This document shows positions 25,170 to 38,071 of a stretch of DNA of 64,000 nucleotides, one piece after another. Source of the DNA: Malania oleifera (lineage: Eukaryota; Streptophyta; Magnoliopsida; Santalales; Ximeniaceae); contig NC_080418.1 in NCBI RefSeq assembly GCF_029873635.1, positions 13,123,562-13,187,561 of the forward strand. The letters run 5' to 3'. Under the pieces are notes generated by a model, which ran no database searches, was not told the DNA's origin, and saw nothing but the letters and a program-made list of their open reading frames with translations. Both the position numbers and the translations under genes were made by a program. The number at the start of each line of letters is the position of its first letter. The stretch's first letter is position 1.

Positions 25170-27323
25170 TGTTGGCCTTACAAGGCTTAAAATCTTATTT
25201 TAATGATAACAAACAAGAGGAACTAAACATATTTTGTTAAGTGATGATATTTCAGAATTCAATTATGTGAACACAAGGTCAAATGCTTATAAGGATGATT
25301 TAAAGTTTATATTTCAAAGAAAAATGATCAAATGAAGCTTAAAGAGTTAAAGGCGTGGATTCCAAGATGATATTTTAAAGCTTGAAGATCATGAGAGAAT
25401 GGATGTTAAAGAGGACTTGCTAAAAGCTTAAAGTATTTAAAGCTTGAAGACAAGATGGAGCTCAAAGAAAGAAAAGCATGAAGACTTAAAAGTTTAGGAT
25501 GTCAAAACGTCATAAGAAGTCTTTATGTAAGTACTTCACATTTAAATATCTCTTGAAATATTTTTGAAGCACTTCTAGGGTTAATTATGGACCTAGAGAA
25601 CTTATTTCAAAACCCCGAAAAATGTTTTATAAATACTCAAAGTAAAAGAGCAAAGAAACTTTTGAAAACTAAAGTGGAAAACTGGATTTTAGTCTGCCCA
25701 GTCGTCTGAGGTGTACCCTTAGAAGACTGAAGATGCACTTTTAAAAGCCTGAAGTTTTACTTCAGATGTCTGAAGCATTTCCTTAGAAGACTGAAGATTT
25801 AGTTCAGTCGTCTGAAGATTTATCTATTGAAACACAAAACAGGAAAAACCCCCTCAGAAGATTAAACCTTTAGTTCAGTCGTCTGAGTTGGGACTTTAGA
25901 AGACTGAACTTGAAGTTCACTCGTCTAACCCTATGTCCAGACTTAATTTTTTAGTGCTTTAGGGAACATCAGAAGACTGAACCCGATAGTTCAGTCGTCT
26001 GAACACTTTTAACGGTAAAAAAATTTAAATGTTTTAAATTTCAAATAAAGGTTTCTTGAGCTCCAAAATTAATGAAAACTTAGAAGATACTCCAAGTAAA
26101 CTTGGGCATCACGAAAACACTTTTAGAAGCCTATAAATACATGGTTTTGCAAATCAAAATATACCAAGAACAAAAGAATTGAAAATTCTGTTTTTGCTTA
26201 AATCTATCTTGCTGCTCTCTCTTGCTCATTCATTGCAAAATCTGAATTGCTGAATTTCTGAGTTGCTGATCCATCCTACTCTCAGTTCCTACTATTGATA
26301 TTCATCTAGAGAAGGAATTGGTGAATTCTAACTTAAGCTCCAATTGTATTTCATATTGATATTTGAATATTGAAGTGCTTAGTGTTTGAAATTGTACTAA
26401 TCTGCTCTTGAGAGAGTATTCTTGTACACAGTGATCATCTTGTATTTTTTTAGTGTTTTTGGATGATTCTAGGTTGTTGGATTATTGACCAAGCATGAGG
26501 TATCGCTTGGAGAGGTGATTACTCTAACCTATTGAAGGAGTGCCCAAGCGTGGGGTATCGCTTGGAGAGGTGATTACTCTAGCTTAGTGAAGGAGTGTTT
26601 GAGTGTAGGGTATCGCTTGTAAAGGTTTTGTTCTGCTCGGAAAGGAACAGGTATAGTAGAATCCTTAGGTGGTTTGCCTAAGGCGAGGACGTAGGTTGGG
26701 GATAAGCCGAACCTCGTAGGCTGGTGTCATTCTCTTTCCCTTACTATCTTTATTTTTCAGCATACCTATAAGCTGCGTGGATGATTTAATTTCTTGATCA
26801 TAAATACTACGTAGTTTGGAAATTAAATAAACTCAAGTTTAATTTGTTTTGGGGCTTGCGGAAACCCAAAGGGGTGGAAACCATAAGAGAGTACGTTGAT
26901 TGGTTAACACCCAAAGACTCTTTAACTAAAAGTTTATTTAAAGTCTAAGCTTTTGGAAAGAGTGTTGAAGTTTAAATTGTGCATCATTTTGAGAAAACAA
27001 TTTCATTATCTACAGGACTTGAATCAAATCCATTAATACAAGGATTGAATCAAATTCATATACACAGCGCTGCAAACAAACAAATACTTTGAATTCTTGT
27101 AAAAGCTAGGAGTTGCCATAGAGTTGCATATTATATCTTGAGTTGGTATCTTTGTTAGAGCTTTGATTTTCTTATGTTAAGTATTGGTTTATGGATTGAA
27201 TAAGTAAGTAAAAATTTGCTATGTAATTGTTAAATCAACAAGGGGTTAAGAATTTTTGCAAAGAATTAAAAGAAAATTTTAAAACCCAATTCACCCCCTC
27301 TTGGGACTACACCTCAACTTTCA
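25170..27323 (+). mobile_element. Solo LTR, SIRE copia family
   Basis: The 2154 bp sequence begins TGTTGGCCTTACAAGG and ends ACACCTCAACTTTCA, with exact TSD ATGCT at 25165-25169 and 27324-27328. It resembles the SIRE LTR at 12288-14349. An array of CAGTCGTCTG/AGAAGACTGA palindromes spans about 25690-26005, and a TATA box CTATAAATAC lies at 26131. No internal region is present, so it arose by LTR-LTR recombination. Confidence 0.93.
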
Positions 27324-27444
27324 ATGCTCATGAAACTCGGATTAGTACAAGGCCGAGACGTGCTGACTATTAAAGCTCATGTCAACACCTGAATGATTAT
27401 GTGTGAGCAGTATTACTTTATTTCCCTTACATAGTCATAGTTCA

Positions 27445-29795
27445 TGTGATGACCCAAAAATATATATATGATTAAAGCACAATAATAATAAAATAATAAA
27501 AATGGTCATTAAGTTAACATCAATATAAAAGTGTTTTTCTGTAGGATCCTTGATTCCATGTTTGATGTCTAAGAAAGACCTTGTCTTAGCGAGTGCTCAG
27601 AGACCATTGCGGCTCAGTCGCTCCCTGGAGGTCACCCTGATCAAAATGGAATTTCATAGGATAAACAGGATAGACACAGTTTGTACACGTAAATAAGTAA
27701 ATAAAATAATGTTTTGACTGACATAATTTGCAGAAATATATGATAAAATAATAATAATATAGGTATCCTATGCGGGGCCCACAAGACTGTGTGGGGCCCA
27801 CATGAGTCCCGAAGCCGTGTGGAGGTTTACACTAGTCTCGAAGCTGTGTAGGGCTTATAAAATTGTATGCGAATTATTAGAGTTATGTAGGATCCATTTG
27901 GGTCTCGAAATTATGTGGAGCCCACAAGACTAGGTGGGGCCCACATAAGTTTTCAAAATTTAAATTTAATTCTTGTTCAAAAATAAATAATAAAATAAAT
28001 AAATGCTAAAATTAGTTTAAAAGTAATAACAATGATAATAATAATGATAATAATGATTAAGAAAAATAATAAAATAATAAAATAATAAAATAATTAATTA
28101 ACTAATTTATTAATTAATTAGGTAAGTAGTTAATTAAAAATTTATTTAATGGGAATGGTGGCAAGCACTCCCACATGGCCTCCATCCCCATCCCATACTC
28201 AACTCATACCTTGCCCATTCTTTAATTTTAAAAAAATTATAATTTCACCTATCTCCCCACACTTTTATAAATTTCATTTCTTCCCCAAAATTTTCCTATA
28301 AATAGGAAGCTCTCAACCTTCATTTTTCACAACAATTTTCCAAGGAAGAGAAGGATTAGTGAATGAAAGAATTTGTTGTGGAAAGAGAATTTTTGAATAA
28401 GTTCTCAATCACCCACTCTTTCCGATCTCATTTCTTAGAGATAGTTACGGTGTTCGTAAAGAAGAAGGTAAGTAAATTTTGATTATATTAGTTTTTTTTT
28501 TTTATTTAAAATTCATACCCGAGTTTATTTTATAAGTAAATTTCAATTATGTTAATTAGTTTTACAAAATTTCCATGAGTTTATTTTTACGCATATTTAA
28601 TTATATCAGTTCTATCTTTAATATACTTGCATCTATTTTTGGGTTAAGAAATGTTCTAATTCCCTCGGGTAAATTTTCAGCATTTCTTTCTATTAAAAAA
28701 AAAAGATTATATATATTTTTAACACAAAAATTGTGTGGCATGAGTTTATTTTCACGTTACATTTTTTATGAAAATATGAGTAAAGATGAGATTTTCACGA
28801 GATTATTTTAAATTACATAAATTATAATAAGATGATTTTAAAACCCCTTATGGTAAAGCAAGTTCAAAGTTACAGATGTTCGGTACCGCAGCTTAAAGTT
28901 TAAACGGATCAGAGTGCACCCACACTATTTACAGAGTGGTTATTTATGTTAGTGGATTTCTCCTGAGTGCACACCTGGTTCCGAATCAGGACTTAATAAG
29001 GAAAATCTCACTTAAAGTTTACGTACGTTGATTTAGTTTGGTCGGCCAGCCAGCTAAGTCCAGTCTTTGGACCGCACAACCTAGTCATGGGGGTAAACAT
29101 GACTTACGGCAAATAGGCCTAAGGGTGATTTTTACAATATATGTTTATACATAGTTAATTATGTATACAAAGTTATTGATGATTTGAAGGAAAAATGTAA
29201 GTTTACATGAAAATGATCATTCTTATGCTTAAATGACGATCTAAAGAAAACGTATAAGGAAAAGTATATGTATATTTATCATTAAATATTTATACAGTTT
29301 TAAAGTTAAAAGTTTAATTTAACAGTTATAGTATATGATTATAAAATTTTACTATTGTAATTGATGACAAAAGTTTTATGCAGAAATTTTAAAATTTATA
29401 TTTATTCTAGAAGCAGTTTTGAAGTTATAGTATTAAATATAGTTTTACGAAATTTTTTAAAAAAAACTCATTTTGGTCACACACTAATAATAATCTTATT
29501 TACTTATTGAGCGTCGTCTCACTCCAATCATGTTTTTATTTCAGATAACTCTGAAAGGTATGTCGAAAATCAAGCTTAACAAGCATGCAGGCGGGGATAA
29601 AAAAATAAAGATTTATTAAAAATATTAGTATGATGCCAGATATTTATGCTTGTGTAATTTTTCTTCTTTTGAAATAAATGATTGTAATATGGATAATTAG
29701 CGCTCCGGTATAATAATAATTGAGTTTATTTGCTTCCGCTGTAAATCAGTAGTAAAAAGTTAATATCCCAGACCCCTCGGAGTTGGGGTGTTACA
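27445..29795 (+). mobile_element. Solo LTR, Ty3-gypsy type
   Basis: The 2351 bp sequence begins TGTGATGACCC and ends GTTGGGGTGTTACA, flanked by exact TSD GTTCA (27440-27444 and 29796-29800). CTATAAATAGG near 28298 is a TATA box, giving plus orientation. It shares the GGCCGCACAAC...GTCATG and CTTATTGAGCGTCGTCTCACTCC stretches with other gypsy LTRs here, but lacks the TCGTCGACGA array. Confidence 0.92.
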
Positions 29796-29953
29796 GTTCA
29801 AGTATGAGACCACTACTGACTCTAGAGTAAAGATTCTTGTTTACTAAGTGAAGGCTCAATGCAAAGCACACCTTCATTATGCAAAACTATTTATCTTTGA
29901 TTGTTAAACTCTTTACATGCATTTTATACATAAAATTGAAATGAAGGGAGAAC

Positions 29954-30591
29954 TGTTAGTGTATTTTAATATTATTATTTTATTAATTATATTGTTGGTG
30001 TATTTTAATATTATTATTTTATTTATTGGAAAATAGCATGTACCTTGGATTAGGTTATGTATCTACATTTAATTATGTGATTCATTCATGTTTTTCATAA
30101 ATGCATAAGATTAATTATATGAATGTACCTTAAATCTAAGTGTGTATCTATCTAATATATACACATTTTATTTATTAAGTACATGGAGAATGAAGGGTCA
30201 TTTTGTGCCTATAAATAAACCCTTGAGGCATTCGCACAACACATCAATCTCTTCTCTTCATTCTCACCATATCATCATTCTTTTGAGTTTAGAGAGTTTG
30301 ACAAACAAAGAAATATGTTTTTTAGTGGAGCTTTGGACTCCTTCGTTTGTGTAGAATTGGAGAGAGTCATACGATTCAAATCCGGATATTGTATCCTAGG
30401 GGATACAAGTCTTGAGGAGTTCTGTTGCACCAGTTCGTGAGCTAAGTCAAAAATCGCAAAGGACTTGAATCTTCTTAAAGAGAGCGAGATATCCATGTCT
30501 CGATCTATTTGTGAATCATGGTTATATTTTTATTTTTATTTGTATTTAAGTTTAATGTTTTTTTGTTTTTATTTTATTAAATTTCCTAACA
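29954..30591 (+). repeat. 3' LTR of copia element H
   Basis: The 638 bp LTR has inverted ends TGTTAG...CTAACA, preceded by a GAAGGGAGAA polypurine tract. The region includes TATAAATAAACCC near 30210 as a TATA-like site. Confidence 0.75.
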
Positions 30592-30850
30592 TGACTTAAC
30601 TCTTTCAATTTGCCATTGTGATTCATGCCACATCTCTTCAAATTGCATGTTATGTTTTAACTATTTTGCATGGAAATTTTATAAGATGTTTACGTATGCA
30701 TGTTAAATTTGAATGATAACATGTCATCTAAGACCTATTTAGAGTAGGATAGTTTACAAAATATGTATGAAATTTGTGAAATCTCAAAAAATGCATGCAG
30801 TGGTCGGCCCATCTCGAAGGCACAATCGATCAGGTAGTATTTTGTAGGCA
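30592..30850. other. Short unclassified segment between H and K
   Basis: No open frame or clear repeat end is seen. It may be the 3' noncoding region of element K, into which H inserted. Confidence 0.35.
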
Positions 30851-30956
30851 TTTACCAAAGCTCTTAGACTTGCACAATTTTGTTGGTGTGGATATTTACA
30901 ACACCCAACTTGCTAAGTAGGTAATTAAATTGTGCAAGTCCAAGAGCTTTGGTAAA
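30851..30956. repeat. 30-bp inverted repeat with 46-bp spacer
   Basis: Arms are 30851-30880 and 30927-30956, complementary with a single mismatch. The right arm encodes the end of K's pol (FTKALGLAQF on the minus strand); the left arm is an inverted copy of the same codons. Confidence 0.85.
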
Positions 30957-31703
30957 TAAATCAGCGAGTTGCTGGCTTGTGTGCATATGGATTGTTTGAA
31001 TAATCCCATTTTGGAATTTTTCTCAAACCACATGACAATCTATCTCGATATGCTTGGTTCGTTCATGAAACACTGGATTTGAGGCTATATACATAGCAGC
31101 TTTGTTATCACAATACAGTCTGACTAGTTGAGAATATGTCACTACAAGATCTAAGAGTAAAGATTTTAACCAAGTGACCTCACAACATGTAGAGGTCATA
31201 GATCTATACACTACTTCAGCTAAGGAGTGAGAGATCGTTGTTTGCTTCTTGGTCTTCTAGGAAATGAGTGATTTTTCGAGCAGGATGCAATACCCAATGA
31301 CTGATCATCTAGTGTCCCTGCAGGCTGCCCAATCTACATCACAATATGCATGGAGTTGGATTTCACTAGAAACCGACAAAAAAAAGCCCCTGGTCTAAAG
31401 ATTTCTTAATGTACCACAAGATTCTGAGTGGTGCATCCAAGTGTGGTACACGTGGCTTGTCCATAAGCTGATTGAGTACATGTACTAAATAGGCTAAGTC
31501 TAGTCTTATGATAGCCAAATAAATCAGTCTTCCAACAAGTCATCTATATAATGAAGGATTTATAATGAGTTCACCTTCACTCTCGCAGAGTGCGAGATTT
31601 TGTTCCATGGGGAAGTTGCTAGGCTTAGCTCCAAGGAAGCCAACATCTTCCAATATCTCAAGGGCATACTTCCTCTGAGATAGAAATATTTCCTTGGCTG
31701 AAC
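30870..31703 (-). pseudogene. Copia K pol, C-terminal half (RT end and RNase H)
   Basis: The frame resumes with [18 protein letters not shown] and the RNase H signature WAACRDTR near 31310. It continues with CCEVTWLKSLL and DNKAAMYIASNPVFHERTKHIE (31023-31211), and ends ADLFTKALGLAQF at 30927. Stops and small shifts are present. Confidence 0.8.
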
Positions 31704-31708
31704 GAGCC

Positions 31709-33799
31709 TGTGACGACCTGTTTAATTTCTACATTTTTTTTTTATAATATAATACCATATCACAAAGCTCGGCAGATCATAATCCACCTGGAACTGTGGG
31801 TACCAGGGATACATTAGAACACATAACAGAAGCCTAAGTAGTAGGAAACATACAATTATAATATCATAAATAAAAAACCATCCATCATAATACTAGAGTC
31901 ATTATATCCACTGTATTCAAGTATATACATCCTAAAATAAAAATCTAAGGACATTTCCACAAAATCCTACTGTCGCTACCAAAACTTACCCTTCAGAGAG
32001 GGAAGATGAACAATACTAAGTCAGCGGAGCTTTACCCGCTCTTCTATCAGGGGCTCCTGAAATGTTTATAAAATTTTGGGGTGAGACACCTCTCAGTAAG
32101 GGAAATGAACTAACACTAGTGTGTGGCAACATAAGCATTTATGTGGTATACATATAATTATAAACATAACCAGTAAAACTGTATATATATCATTTCTGGG
32201 AAAAACATGTATAACCAAAACATGGCAGAACATAATGGTTTCCATAGCATAATTCATCTCATATAAATAATAATACAAAAGCAATCCTGGTAGGTTAGCT
32301 GATTGTTGTCATGTATTACCCCCACATGACTGGGTTGTGTGGCCCGAAGGCGGGACCTGACAATGGTTGGCCAACCACTACCAAGTCAAAAGTATAGTAT
32401 GTATATCCGATGGGTCTGCCATACCTGGTTCGTACACCAGGGGCGCTCACACACTTCTTAAAACCACATCGACCATCCAATCTCACCTCACTCCGTACAG
32501 CAGCGTTAACACAAATATCATGATAAATCATGAATACATAGCATCGGTACTGTGCAAAAGCTAACCTAGACCAAGCTAGATAAAATATAGCATATACTGA
32601 AACTGTGATACATGAATATTTCATACCATTAATTATCAAATCAATCATATCATTTTGCATATATACCTATATCATGAAAATCATCAGCCGGTACGCCGGT
32701 ATTTCACATTTTACCATAGCTCGGCTCGTACGCCGGAAAATCATATCCATAGCTCAGCCCATACACTGGAAAATCATATCCATAGCTCAGCCAGTGCACT
32801 AGAAAATCATATCCATAGCTCGGACCATACGCCGGCAAATCATATACATAGCACAACTCGTATGCCGGCAAAACATATCCATAGCTCGGCCCGTACGCCG
32901 ACAAATCATACATATAGCATAGCCCGTACGCTGGAAAACATATAAAAATCTCAGCCCGTACGCTGGTTTTCCATTATAAAAATCCATATCTTTATCATAT
33001 TCTCAAAAAACAATATTTCATAATAATTTCCACTCATGCCACACGAACCAGGTTTTTCGTATATTTAACATACCATCATTTTCAGCAGTATTTCCCAAAT
33101 ATAAAACATATATAAATATATTTATTTTCCTAAAACCATATGCTGTAATAACATACATATATTTTCATAAAATAACTAGCTTAGTTTATCCCCTTACCTG
33201 ATTCCTGAAAAGCCCCTAAGAGAAATACTCCTGCACTCGCAGGGTTCCCTGCTCAACACCCTGAAAATAACATTTCCCAGAACTAAAGTTTAGTATTTCT
33301 ACGCATACTGCGCTTTCTACAACTGTCAAATAACCAAATACTGAGTAGCAAGTCTTACCTTGGATTTGAGATGGTTTCCAACTCAGCCCCACAGACGATC
33401 CGCTCCGGCAAACTTGCAGAGAACTTTCCCAGGAGAATTGTGGTAGCCTCAGATCGTCGATCCAGCAGAAAATCGGCCCGAGATCTTAAAGAGAAGGGAG
33501 GAGGGGCGTAGAGGAAAGAGAAGGAGAGTATTTGTGTAGGTTTTTAGCTAAAAATGAATTTTCCCCCTACTTATACACTGGCCTTCGTCGACGAGCCACG
33601 TCACCTTGTCAACAAGGTCATGAAGAAGACTCGTCGACAAACTCCCTCCTCATCGATGAAATTCAGAATCCCTCAAACCCTTGCTCGATATTTTCTCGTC
33701 GATGAATCCTATCCTCGTCGACGAGCTCCTCTTATACCCTCGTTGACGAATCCCCTATGTTCGTCGACGAGGAGCTAAAAAATTCCTTGGGTTATTACA
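31709..33799 (-). repeat. 3' LTR of L
   Basis: It begins TGTGACGACCTG and ends GGGTTATTACA on the plus strand. Inside are the CCCGTACGCCGG minisatellite (about 32688-32965), a TCGTCGACGA array (33584-33774) and a minus-strand TATA box GTATAAGTAGG (about 33569-33576) about 10 bp from the array. Confidence 0.9.
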
Positions 33800-34051
33800 T
33801 TCTCCCCTCCTTATAAAATTTCGTCCTCAAAATTTACTGTTCTCGTAACTCATCATCCTTTAAAAGAGAAAGGGTCTACTTATTTTATTACTTACCCTCA
33901 CTTATGGAGGAGGAATACCGTGGTTACATTCCGAGTCTTGGGATATTACATAAACAAAAGAAAATTCTCCCAAAACTAAATACCATTTACTAATTAAACC
34001 ATTACATGTACCCGCAAAAGAAACAGTACTTAACTATTTACATTTACCTGA

Positions 34052-37000
34052 TTAAACCTCTTGGAACAATTGCAGATACTTCTGTTTCATCTGCTCCTCA
34101 AACTCCCAAAAAGCTTCTTCTACTGTATGATTCCTCCACAAAACTTTTACTTGAGAAATCTTTTTGTTACATAACTCCTGTACTTTCCTATCCAGAATCT
34201 GTTCTAGTACCTCCTCATACACCAGTGAATCACTGAGCTCTAATTCACCATAACTGATGATATGAGAAGGATTTGAGACATATTTTCTCAACATAGACGC
34301 ATGGAATATGTCGTGGATCATGGAAAACATAGGTGGCAAAGCTAGCCTATAGGAAACCGGCCCCACATTATCTAGAATCTCAAATGGGCCGATAAACCTA
34401 GGGCTAAGTTTACCCTTCTTCCCAAATCGCATAACTTCTTTTAACAAAGCTATTTTAAGAAATACATGATTACCCACATCAAATTCCAGATTCCTGCGGC
34501 GATTATCACCATAACTTTTCTATTGGTTCTGAGCTGCACTGATTCCATCTCTGATAAGTCGAACTTTATCACACGCTTGTTGTACTAGCTCTAGCCCCAC
34601 TGCTCACCACTCACCCACTTCATCCCAAAATAAAGGAGAACGACATTTCCCACTGTATAGAGCTTCAAATGGTGCCAAGCTGATGCTGGTTTGATAACTG
34701 TTATTATACGCAAATTCTACCAATGGCACGAACTGAGTCTAACTACCCCCAAAATTCAATACGCACACTCAGAGCATATCCTCCAATTGCTGTATCGTCC
34801 TCTCAATCTGCCCATCTGACTGAGGATGGAATGACATGCTAAATGATAACTGAGACCCTAGAGCTTCCTGCAAGCTCCTCCAAAAACGTGATGTAAAACG
34901 CGAGTCTCGATCTGACACAATCGATACTAGCACCCCGTGAGAACGAACTATCTCTTGAATGTAGATCTCCGCTAAACAGTTAAGGGAGTAGCTGATCTTG
35001 ATAGGTAAAAAGTGGGCAGTCTTAGTCAAATGGTCAACAATCACCTAGATGGCGTTCTGACCGTGTAACGCCGTCGGCAATCTTGTCACAAAATCCATAA
35101 ATATATGATCTCACTTCCACTCTAGGATAAATAATGGCTACAACTGCCCTACCGGCCTTTGGTGCCCAAATTTCACCTGCTAGCACGTCAAACACTGGGC
35201 CACATACTCAGCAATCTCTTTCTTCATAACACTCCACCAAAACGATTCCCACAAATCCCTATACATCTCCATACTGCCGGGATGGGCTGTATGCAAAGAT
35301 CTGTGGGCTTCCTCTAAAATAGTCTTTCTGATGTCAGCATTGCTAGGAACACATAACCTGGAACGAAACCGCAAAGCCCCGTCATCTACAATACTGAATT
35401 CCTCCCCCTAACCACTCTGCACTTTGTACATGAACTCTGCTAACTCTGGGTCTTCTTTCTAAGCAGCTTTAATCTTCTCTTGTAAAGTAATTTGCACCAC
35501 TAAACTAGCAATATAAGTCTGAGAACCACTTTCAATTAACTCAATGCCAAATCTCTCCAGATCCATCATGGTCGGATACTGGATCTCCATAGCCGCCAAC
35601 ACTGGTTCCCTGGATTTTCTGCTCAACGCATCAGCTACCACATTTGCTTTCCCTCTGTGATAACTGATGGCACAGTCAAAGTCTTTAATAAGTTCTAACC
35701 ATCTTCTCTATCTCATATTCAATTCCTTCTGCGTGAAAAAGTACTACAAACTCTTATGGTTGGAAAAGATCTCACATTGCTCACCATACAGGTAATGCCT
35801 CCAAATCTTCAATACATGTACAACTGCAGCTAATTCAAGATCATGGGTAGGGTAGTTCTTTTCATACTCTTTCAACTATCTGGACGCATACGCCACTACC
35901 CTGCCATGCTGCATCAATACACAGTCAAGTCCTTTTAAGGACGCATCACTATAGATAGTATAACCCTCACCCCCTAACGGGATGACCAATACTGGTGCTG
36001 TGACTAATCTTTGCTTTAATTCCTGGAAACTCTGTTTACAACTGTAATCTCACTAAAATCTAACATTCTTCTTAGTCAGTCATGTCAAAGACCCCGATAA
36101 CGCTGAGAATCCCTCTACAAAACGACGATAATAACCATCTAGCCCCAAGAAACTCCTGATCTCCTAGACATTCCTCGGTCTAGCCCAATTCACAACTGCC
36201 TCAATCTGACTAGGATCCACAGAATTACCATCTCCAGATATAACATGACCTAAAAACATGACCTTCTCAAACTAGAAATCACATTTACTAAATTTGGCGT
36301 ACAACTTCTTTTCCCGTAGCACCTGCAAAACCTGCCTCAAATGCGTCTCATGCTCTTCATAGATCCTCGAATAAACTAGTACATCATCAATAAAGACAAC
36401 AATGAATTGGTCTAGGTATTGGTGGAAGACTCTGTTCATCAAGTCAATAAATATCGTAGGAGCATTCGTCAAACCAAATGGCATAACAAGAAACTTGTAA
36501 TGCCCGTACCTGGTCCTAAAGGCCATCTTCGAGACGTCTTTTGCTTTCACTTTTACCTGGTGATTGCCGGATCTAAGATCAATCTTCGAATAAACCCGTG
36601 TACCCTGGAGCTGGTCAAACAAATCATCTATACGGGATAGAGGATATTTATTCTTGATTGTCACTTTATTAATCTCTTTATAATCTATACACATCCTCAT
36701 AGACCCGTCTTTCTTCTTCACAAATAGAACTAGAGCTCCCCACGGAGATGCACTAGGTCGTATGACGCCCTTATCAAGCAGATCTTGCAACTGATTCTTC
36801 AATTTTGCTAACTCCGTTGGCGCCATTCGATAAGGTACTTTAGAAATCGGTGTTGTACCTAGAAATAGATCAATAGGGAAATCTACCTTACGATCAGGTG
36901 GCAAACCTGGCAACTTGACTGGAAGAACATCTGTAAACTTCTTTACTACATGCGTGCTAGCAAGTTTCAATTCATTCTTTGACATCTCCTTCACAACTGC

Positions 37001-37500
37001 CACAAACCCCTGACAACCACTCAACAGTAGTTTCCTAGCCTCGATAGCTGAAACTAGCTAAGGTGGGGATTGCACCTACGATCTTACAAACCTGAATACC
37101 GCTTTTCCTGGAGGTCTGAATATCATTTCTTGTGCTCAGTAATCTATGCTGGCAAAATTAGTTGCTAGCCAATCCATGCCAAATATAACATCAAACATGT
37201 GCATGTCCAGCACTATCAAATAAGCAGACAAAGTCTTCCCTTGGATATCGACTGGACAACCTTAGAGCACCCTACTACACCTCATTGCTGACCCAGTCGA
37301 TGTAGATACCAACAGTTCAATGTCTAATAACTGTGTTTCTGCCCCACATAGTTTAGTGCACCCCGAAGACTAAAATGAGTGTGTGGCACCTAAAACAAAC
37401 AATGCAATAACTTTAAAAGAAAGCATAACAACCATACTTGTGACCACATCACTCGCCATCTCAGTGTCACTCGGCGTCAACGCAAACACTCTAGCTGAAG
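34052..37500 (-). pseudogene. pol of chromovirus L
   Basis: The protease region (about 37130-37500) has ALFVLGATHSF where the family has a DTG triad, so the catalytic aspartate is lost. A long intact frame at 36272-37024 carries reverse transcriptase with [26 protein letters not shown] and the FIDDVLVYS active site. RNase H follows with stops. Integrase shows the H2C2 zinc region (HRSLHTAHPG to CLTC, 35180-35374) and the D-D-E core (DHLTKTAHFLP, SDRDSRF, PQSDGQIERT; 34769-35044). The tail 34052-34477 has GPFEIL and a chromodomain-like VKVLWRNHTVEEAFWEFE, pointing to Tekay/Del chromoviruses. Multiple stops make the whole polyprotein non-functional. Confidence 0.88.
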
Positions 37501-37586
37501 CTGTATTCCTCTGCTGGCCCTCGCGTGGCACCTGATAACCTCCCCGGTATGCTCTGGAAGCTGGAGCTGCATCTGGTGGTGTAGGG

Positions 37587-38063
37587 TAGGGGTGAGCATA
37601 ATTCGAGGAAACCCAAATTAACCGACCAATTTCGGTCGGTTTGGTTCGGTCAAGAAATAGGGTCGGTTCGATTCGGTTATGATTTTACTAATTTTTGGTT
37701 AATTGGTTATCGATTCGGTTAATATGAATTATCAATTCGGTTAACCGAATTGATAATTAATGATTCTAGTGATTCTACTCTTATAGTTTAATACCAAAAT
37801 ATCTTTTTTATTAATAAAATTAATAGATGAGATGCTTAATTAAGCTCGAATTAGTAAAAAAATTATAATTATATTCTATTTTTAATAATTAATTTCAAAT
37901 TATTTCGGTTAACCGAATTACCCGAAAAGGTAATTCGGTCGGATTCAGTTCGGTGAGCTTCCTTTGTTCGATCAGTTCGGTTATCGGAAATCATTAATCA
38001 AAAATTTCGGTTAATTCGGTTAATTAACCGAATGTGACCGAACCGACCGTTTGCTCACCCCTA
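37587..38063. mobile_element. hAT-type MITE in L gag
   Basis: The 477 bp element has terminal inverted repeats TAGGGGTGAGCA...TGCTCACCCCTA and an exact 8-bp TSD GTGTAGGG (37579-37586 and 38064-38071), the TSD length of hAT transposons. Its interior is full of TTCGGTTAA/TTAACCGAA motifs, including palindromic AATTCGGTTAACCGAATT at about 37735. It has no coding capacity. It interrupts L just after the gag zinc knuckle. Confidence 0.93.
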
Positions 38064-38071
38064 GTGTAGGG

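Larger units (their letters stand above)
24821..30591 (+). mobile_element. 3' end of a Ty1-copia element H, interrupted by two solo LTRs
   Basis: Fragments 24821-25169, 27324-27444 and 29796-29953 read as one 3' noncoding region once the two solo LTRs are removed. The last fragment ends in a GAAGGGAGAA polypurine tract and an LTR (29954-30591). The left side of H is replaced by element G1, so its main coding region is not in the window. Confidence 0.7.

Noticed and set aside
34006-34236. Plus-strand frames opposite retrotransposon genes
   Set aside because: They are antisense shadows of the integrase/chromodomain coding region of L.
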